A stretch of DNA of 64,000 bases. It comes from Panulirus ornatus (taxonomy: Eukaryota; Arthropoda; Malacostraca; Decapoda; Palinuridae). The stretch spans positions 783,501 to 847,500 of the forward strand of contig NC_092251.1 in assembly GCF_036320965.1 (NCBI RefSeq). Reading direction: 5' to 3'. Positions 57,901-63,900 of this stretch are shown here, piece by piece (position 1 is the first letter of the stretch; each line of letters opens with the position of its first letter). The notes below the pieces were generated by a model. That model saw only the letters and a program-made list of their open reading frames with translations. It was not told the DNA's origin and searched no databases. A program made the position numbers and the translations under genes.

Positions 57901-60900
57901 AAAGGCCACATTCGTTCACACTCAGTCTCTAGCTGTCATGTATTATGCACCGAAACCACAGCTCCCTTTCCACATCCAGGCCCCACACAACTTTCCATGG
58001 TTTACCCCAGATGCTTCACATGTCCTAGTTCAATCCATTGACAGCACGTCGACCCTGGTATACCACATCGTTCCAATTCACTCTATTCCTTGCATGCCTT
58101 TCACCCTCCTGCTTGTTCAGGCCCCAATCACTCAAAATCTTTTTCATTCCATCTCTCCACCTCCAATTTGGTCTCCCACTTCTCCTCGTTCCCTCTACCT
58201 CTGACACATATATCCTCTTTGTCAATCTTTCCTCACTCAGTCTCTCCATGTGACCAAACCATTTCAAAACACCCTCCTCTGCTCTCTCAACCACACTCTT
58301 TTTATTACCACACATCTCTCTTACCCTTTCATTACTTACTCGATCAAACCACCTCACACCACGTATTGTCCTTAGACATCTCATTTTCAGCACATCCACC
58401 CTCCTCCGCACAACTCTATCTATAGCCCACGCCTCGTAACCATATGTCATTGTTGGAACCACTATTCCTTCAAACAAACCCATTTTTGCTTTCCAAGATA
58501 ACCTCCTCGACTTCCCCACATTCGTCAGAACTTTCGTCCCCTCCCCCACCCTATGATTCACTTCCGCTTCCATGGTTCCATCAGCTGCCAAATCCACTCC
58601 CAGATAGCTAAAACACTTCACTTCCTCCAGTTTTTCTCCATTTAAACTTACCTTCCAATTGACTTGTCCCTCAACCCTACTGTACCTAATAACCTTGCTC
58701 TTATTCACATTTACTCTCAGCTTTCTTCTTTCACGCACTTTACCAAACTCAGTCACCAGCTTCTGCAGTTTCTCACCTGAATCAGCCACTAGTGCTGTAT
58801 CATCAAACTTACATCCCAGCTAACTTGTCCATCAACCCTACTGAAGCTAATAACCTTGCTCTTATTCACATTTACTCTCAACTTTCTCCTTTCACAAAAT
58901 TTTTCAAACTCAGTCACCAACCTCTGCAGTTTCTCAGCTGAATCAGCCACTAGAGCTGTATCATCGGCAAACAACAACTCACTCACTTCCCAAGCCCTTT
59001 CATCCCCAACGAACTGCATACTCGCCCCTCTCTCCAAAACTTTTGCACATACCTCCTTAACCACCCTATCCATAAACAGATTAAGCAACCATGGGGACAT
59101 CACACACCCTTGCTGCAAACAACATTCACTGGGAACCAATCACTCTCCTTTCTTCCTACTCTTACACATGCCTTGCATCCTTGGTAAAAGCTTTTCACTG
59201 CTTCTAGCAACTTACCTTTCTCACCATATACTCTTAAAACCTTCCACAAAGCATCTCTATCAACCATATCATATTCCCTCTCCAGATCCATAAATGCTGC
59301 ATACAAATCCATATGTTTTTCTAAGTATTTCTCACATACATTCTTCAAAGCAAACACCTGATCCACACATTCTCCACCACTTACGAAACCACACTGCTCT
59401 TCCCCAGTCTAATGTTCTGCACATGCCTTCACCCTCTCAATCAATACCCTCCCATATAATTTCCCAGGAATACTCAACAAATACATGCCTCTGTCATTTG
59501 AACACTCACCTTTATCCTTTTGCCATTGTACATTGGCACTATGCATGCATTCTGCTAATCCTCAGGCATTTCACCATACATTGAATATCCTTGCCAGCCA
59601 ACCAACAACACAGTCACACCCTTTTTTAATAAATTCCACTGCAATACCATCCAAACCCGCCGCCTAACCGGCTTTCATCTTCTGCAAAGCTTTCTCTACC
59701 TCTTTTCTGTTTACCAAACCATTCTCCCTATCCCTCTCACTTCGCACACCATCCCAACCAAAACACCCTATATCTACCACTCTATCATAAAACACACTCA
59801 ACAAGCCTTCAAAATACTCACTCTATCTCCTTCTCACTTCATCACTACTTGTTATTACCTCCCCACTTGCCCCCTTAATCGATGTTCCCATTTGTTCTCG
59901 TCATACGCACATTATTTACCTCCTTCCAAAACATCATTTTACCCTCCCAAAAATTTCATGATATTCTCTCACCCCAACTCTCATTTGCCCTCTTTTTCAA
60001 CTCTTGCACCTTTTTCTTAACCTCCTGCCACTTTCTCTTATACATCTCCCAGTCATTTGCACTACTTCCCTGCAAGTATCGTCCAAACGCCTCTCTTTTC
60101 TTTTTCACTAACAACCTTGCTTCTTCTCCCCACCACTCGCTACCCTTTCTAATCTGCCCACCTCCCAACATTCTCATGCCACATGCAACTTTTGTGCAAG
60201 CCATCACTGCATCCCTAAATACATCCCATTCCTAACCCACTTTTTTTTCATGCATATTTGCCATTTCTTGCTTCAGTGAGGTAGCATTAAGAACAGAGGA
60301 CTGAGCCTTAGAGGGAGTATCCTCACATGGCCCCCTTCTCTGTTCCTTCTTTTTTTGGGAAAAAAAAATCCAGGTACACAATTTATCAACTAACCCCTAG
60401 GGGAGGGTGAACAGCTGAGTTGAACATAGACCAACTACTGCAGTCAGGATTTAAACCTATGGGCTCATCCCAAAGAGGAAAGGTAGTGAAATGTTTTTTT
60501 ATAGAGTTATGTATGCATGATTTGAATTTGAATTTCAATGAAAACATGGCTGTTTGAGTTGTTCATCAGTTGAATGGTAAAAGAACTTTTTTTTTTTTTT
60601 TTTTTTTTATACTTTGTCGCTGTCTCCCGCGTTTGCGAGGTAGCGCAAGGAAACAGACGAAAGAAATGGCCCAACCCCCATACACACGTACATACACACG
60701 TCCACACACGCAAATATACATACCTACACAGCTTTCCATGGTTTACCCCAGACGCTTCACATGCCTTGATTCAATCCACTGACAGCACGTCAACCCCTGT
60801 ATACCACATCGCTCCAATTCACTCTATTCCTTGCCCTCCTTTCACCCTCCTGCATGTTCAGGCCCCGATCACACAAAATCTTTTTCACTCCATCTTTCCA

Positions 60901-63900
60901 CCTCCAATTTGGTCTCCCTCTTCTCCTCGTTCCCTCCACCTCCGACACATATATCCTCTTGGTCAATCTTTCCTCACTCATTCTCTCCATGTGCCCAAAC
61001 CATTTCAAAACACCCTCTTCTGCTCTCTCAACCACGCTCTTTTTATTTCCACACATCTCTCTTACCCTTACGTTACTTACTCGATCAAACCACCTCACAC
61101 CACACATTGTCCTCAAACATCTCATTTCCAGCACATCCATCCTCCTGCGCACAACTCTATCCATAGCCCACGCCTCGCAACCATACAACATTGTTGGAAC
61201 CACTATTCCTTCAAACATACCCATTTTTGCTTTCCGAGATAATGTTCTCGACTTCCACACATTTTTCAAGGCTCCCAAAATTTTCGCCCCCTCCCCCACC
61301 CTATGATCCACTTCCGCTTCCATGGTTCCATCCGCTGACAGATCCACTCCCAGATATCTAAAACACTTCACTTCCTCCAGTTTTTCTCCATTCAAACTCA
61401 CCTCCCAATTGACTTGACCCTCAACCCTACTGTACCTAATAACCTTGCTCTTATTCACATTTACTCTTAACTTTCTTCTTCCACACACTTTACCAAACTC
61501 AGTCACCAGCTTCTGCAGTTTCTCACATGAATCAGCCACCAGCGCTGTATCATCAGCGAACAACAACTGACTCACTTCCCAAGCTCTCTCATCCCCAACA
61601 GACTTCATACTTGCCCCTCTTTCCAAGACTCTTGCATTTACCTCCCTAACAACCCCATCCATAAACAAATTAAACAACCATGGAGACATCACACACCCCT
61701 GCCGCAAACCTACATTCACTGAGAACCAATCACTTTCCTCTCTTCCTACACGTACACATGCCTTACATCCTCGATAAAAACTTTTCACTGCTTCTAACAA
61801 CTTGCCTCCCACACCATATATTCTTAATACCTTCCACAGAGCATCTCTATCAACTCTATCATATGCCTTCTCCAGATCCATAAATGCTACATACAAATCC
61901 ATTTGCTTTTCAAAGTATTTCTCACATACATTCTTCAAAGCAAACACCTGATCCACACATCCTCTACCACTTCTGAAACCGCACTGCTCTTCCCCAATCT
62001 GATGCTCTGTACATGCCTTCACCCTCTCAATCAATACCCTCCCATATAATTTACCAGGAATACTCAACAAACTTATACCTCTGTAATTTGAGCACTCACT
62101 CTTATCCCCTTTGCCTTTGTACAATGGCACTATGCACGCATTCCGCCAATCCTCAGGCACCTCACCATGAGTCATACATACATTAAATAACCTTACCAAC
62201 CAGTCAACAATACAGTCACCCCCTTTTTTAATAAATTCCACTGCAATACCATCCAAACCTGCTGCCTTGCCGGCTTTCATCTTCCGCAAAGCTTTTACTA
62301 CCTCTTCTCTGTTTACCAAATCATTTTCCCCAACCCTCTCACTTTGCACACCACCTCGACCAAAACACCCTATATCTGCCACTCTGTCATCAGACACATT
62401 CAACAAACCTTCAAAATACTCATTCCATCTCCTTCTCACATCACCTCTACTTGTTATCACCTCCCCATTTACGCCCTTCACTGAAGTTCCCATTTGCTCC
62501 CTTGTCTTACGCACCCTATTTACCTCCTTCCAGAACATCTTTTTATTCTCCCTAAAATTTACTGATAGTCTCTCACCCCAACTCTCATTTGCCCTTTTTT
62601 TCACCTCTTGCACCTTTCTCTTGACCTCCTGTCTCTTTCTTTTATACTTCTCCCACTCAATTGCATTTTTTCCCTGCAAAAATCGTCCAAATGCCTCTCT
62701 CTTCTCTTTCACTAATACTCTTACTTCTTCATCCCACCACTCACTACCCTTTCTAAATAGCCCACCTCCCACTCTTCTCATGCCACAAGCATCTTTTGCG
62801 CAATCCATCACTGATTCCCTAAATACATCCCATTCCTCCCCCACTCCCCTTACTTCCATTGTTCTCACCTTTTTCCATTCTGTGCACAGTCTCTCCTGGT
62901 ACTTCCCCACACAGGTCTCCTTCCCAAGCTCACTTACTCTCACCACCTTCTTCACCCCAACATTCACTCTTCTTTTCTGAAAACCCATACTAATCTTCAC
63001 CTTAGCCTCCACAAGATAATGATCAGACATCCCTCCAGTTGCACCTCTCAGCACATTAACATCCAAAAGAACTAGCAAGCATTAAAAGCAATGAAAGTTA
63101 GGATATTGATTAATGTGAACATTTACTTTTTACTTGAATAGCATAGTAAGAGTGGTTATCAATAGAGTTGAAGAAATTGAAAGTCTAGAATTTTTTTGAA
63201 TGTGAATAATACAGCAACCGTAACAAAATGAGTTAAAGAGTTACAAACAGTGATGAAGGAATTTTAGAAAGCTTGTAATCAGAGGAAACTGGACAAATGC
63301 AAATAGAAGAGGGTACTTGTATTTGAGATGTTGATGGACAGGTGTTGTGTAGTAGTAGTTGAAATACTGGAATGGATGTAAAATGCGGGACATTGGTGGA
63401 GCTTGAGGGAGAGCAAGAAAAGGGAAGAAGATGAGCCATAAGGTGTTAGAAGTTTTCGAGAAGGAATGATAAGCCTAGACATTTGTACTTTGGGGAAACA
63501 TAAGTATTTAACATTATATTATCTAATAAAGTACAGCTTTTCTTGAAGAATATCTAAGAAATTGATATAAAGATAAGGACTTTATCAAAGGAAGGTTCAT
63601 AAAGTATGAAATAGAGTATGAGGCTTGTGAAAAAATATTAAGAGAATTGATTTTTTGATTCAGTGATATCTGAAATGTGTATTTTAGTGTGATGAGGGCA
63701 AGTGAATTGAGAAGGCCAAAAGTTAAAGTAGAAGGACAAAGTGATAGAGCACACCTGAATTAGAGGAGAAGTACAGAAGTCACTTAGGTGTATAACAGAA
63801 GGTCAGTAGGATACGAATAGATTACAATGTCAAATTATGTTACAGTATTCCAAAATTTATTTTTCAGGTTTGTGTCTGGAAAAGATGATGATCATTTTTG

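Larger units (their letters stand above)
56478..60240 (-). mobile_element. RTE-A copy, older, split by a nested insertion
   Basis: The 5' part (60235-58805) reads [80 protein letters not shown] and ends at GQVSWDVSL. The 3' part (57357-56478) resumes at the next element residues ([21 protein letters not shown]) and continues to a 3' UTR of a third type, with GCTTGCCTTCATCCATTC and CTGCTTCAGCGAGGGAGTAC. The gap is filled by a younger RTE-A flanked by AAACTT on both sides. Confidence 0.88.

Noticed and set aside
60790..63078. Start codon of the RTE-A ORF at 63078
   Set aside because: The first 14 or so bases lie outside the element (target duplication and flank) and the codon is TTG; the frame is open by chance across the 5' junction, so the visible coding part starts inside the element.
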